A DNA stretch of 24,808 nucleotides from Chlamydiales bacterium (GTDB lineage Bacteria > Chlamydiota > Chlamydiia > Chlamydiales > JAACFD01): contig JAACFD010000005.1 in the NCBI GenBank assembly GCA_009937555.1, positions 1-24,808 of the forward strand, in the 5' to 3' direction. Each line of letters opens with the position of its first letter. Position 1 is the stretch's first letter. The position numbers and the translations under genes are program-made. Shown here piece after piece: positions 24,493 to 24,808 of the stretch. The notes under the pieces are model-generated. The model ran no database searches, had not been told where the DNA came from, and saw only the letters and a list, made by a program, of their open reading frames with translations.

Positions 24493-24808
24493 ATGGCTAG
24501 AGGCTACCTTTTTGCACTTATATCAATGAGCTTTTTTGGGTTGGCATTTTCTTTACCCCTGTTAGCTCCAGGATTCACTTCAACTGAAATAGCCCTAGGC
24601 CGCTTTATCTGCTTTGGGACAATCTCTGTTTGCTCCCTATTGGTATCCAAGAAAGCTTCTTTACCAAGCAAAAAACACTTCCCTGTAGCGTTTATGTTTT
24701 GCTTAGCAGGCTTTGTAGTCTATTATAACTTACTTGTTGCTAGCATGAAGCTTATTGGAGGGCCACTCGCTACTCTTGTATCTGCCTTAATGCCTCTAGC
24801 TGTATCAG
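24493..24808 (+). CDS. EamA/DMT-superfamily transporter, N-terminal part (runs off window)
   Basis: This is an open frame from ATG 24493 to the window end (105 codons plus one base). It encodes three to four hydrophobic helices: MARGYLFALISMSFFGLAFS, then LGRFICFGTISVCSLLV, then FMFCLAGFVVYYNLLVASMK and GGPLATLVSALMPLAV. The F-x-L-A-F-S opening, the A-x-GRF segment and the late A-S/T-L-V-S-A-L-M-P-L-x-V segment are typical of the first EamA repeat of drug/metabolite transporters. AAAGAGAG upstream is a likely ribosome-binding site. The substrate cannot be told. A 66-base gap separates it from the DCC gene, so co-transcription is possible. Confidence 0.8.
   Translation, partial: MARGYLFALISMSFFGLAFSLPLLAPGFTSTEIALGRFICFGTISVCSLLVSKKASLPSKKHFPVAFMFCLAGFVVYYNLLVASMKLIGGPLATLVSALMPLAVS

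Noticed and set aside
1..24808. tRNA, rRNA, CRISPR arrays, insertion sequences or attachment sites
   Set aside because: No cloverleaf-like sequence, regularly spaced repeat, transposase or terminal inverted repeat was seen on reading both strands.

Overview
The window is a compact, AT-rich stretch of bacterial chromosome carrying 17 protein genes: 15 complete and one cut off at each end. There is no rRNA, tRNA, CRISPR array, transposase or phage gene. A lipoprotein with a lipobox, a soluble sensor kinase with an NtrC-type sigma-54 activator, a LysM protein and a DUF115 motility-associated glycosyltransferase point to a Gram-negative (diderm) organism. The kinase/NtrC pair and the long hibernation factor remind me of chlamydial CtcB/CtcC and other PVC-type proteins. 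A deltaproteobacterium-like lineage (Bdellovibrionota, SAR324) is also possible. No phylogenetic marker lies in the window, so the affiliation is a weak inference.

Region 1 (1-7804) is a metabolic and envelope block: an exported glycoside hydrolase family 3 protein (partial), an FAD/NAD(P) disulfide-reductase-like flavoprotein overlapping a TVP38/TMEM64 (VTT) membrane protein, a lipase-maturation-factor homologue, a YihY/BrkB membrane protein and a 2OG-Fe(II)-oxygenase-like protein.

Region 2 (7797-15426, all minus) is the most unusual part. It is a three-gene operon with a LysM outer-membrane lipoprotein, a 2166-residue single-pass membrane protein made of TPR-like repeats and about 600 residues of coiled coil, and a 124-residue FlgN-like helical protein. 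It looks like an undescribed envelope-spanning structure.

Region 3 (15653-19415, plus) diverges from it and encodes a soluble PAS histidine kinase, an NtrC-family regulator and a MinD/ParA-family ATPase, the last translationally coupled to the regulator. Region 4 (19405-23190, minus) holds a YwqK/MORN-repeat protein, a DUF115 (Maf-type) glycosyltransferase, an orphan HsdR-N-like PD-(D/E)XK protein and a long-form ribosome hibernation factor. Region 5 (23338-24808, plus) has a multi-pass membrane protein fused to a DCC thiol-oxidoreductase domain, and the start of an EamA transporter.

The kinase, NtrC regulator, MinD-like ATPase, Maf-type glycosyltransferase and FlgN-like protein all belong to families that recur in flagellar or surface-motility loci. 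No flagellin or core flagellar gene is present. My working reading is that 7.8-22 kb is a motility or surface-apparatus accessory island in which the giant protein and the LysM lipoprotein are the new structural parts. Gene packing is extreme: three convergent gene pairs overlap at their stop codons, and ATGA couplings are common.
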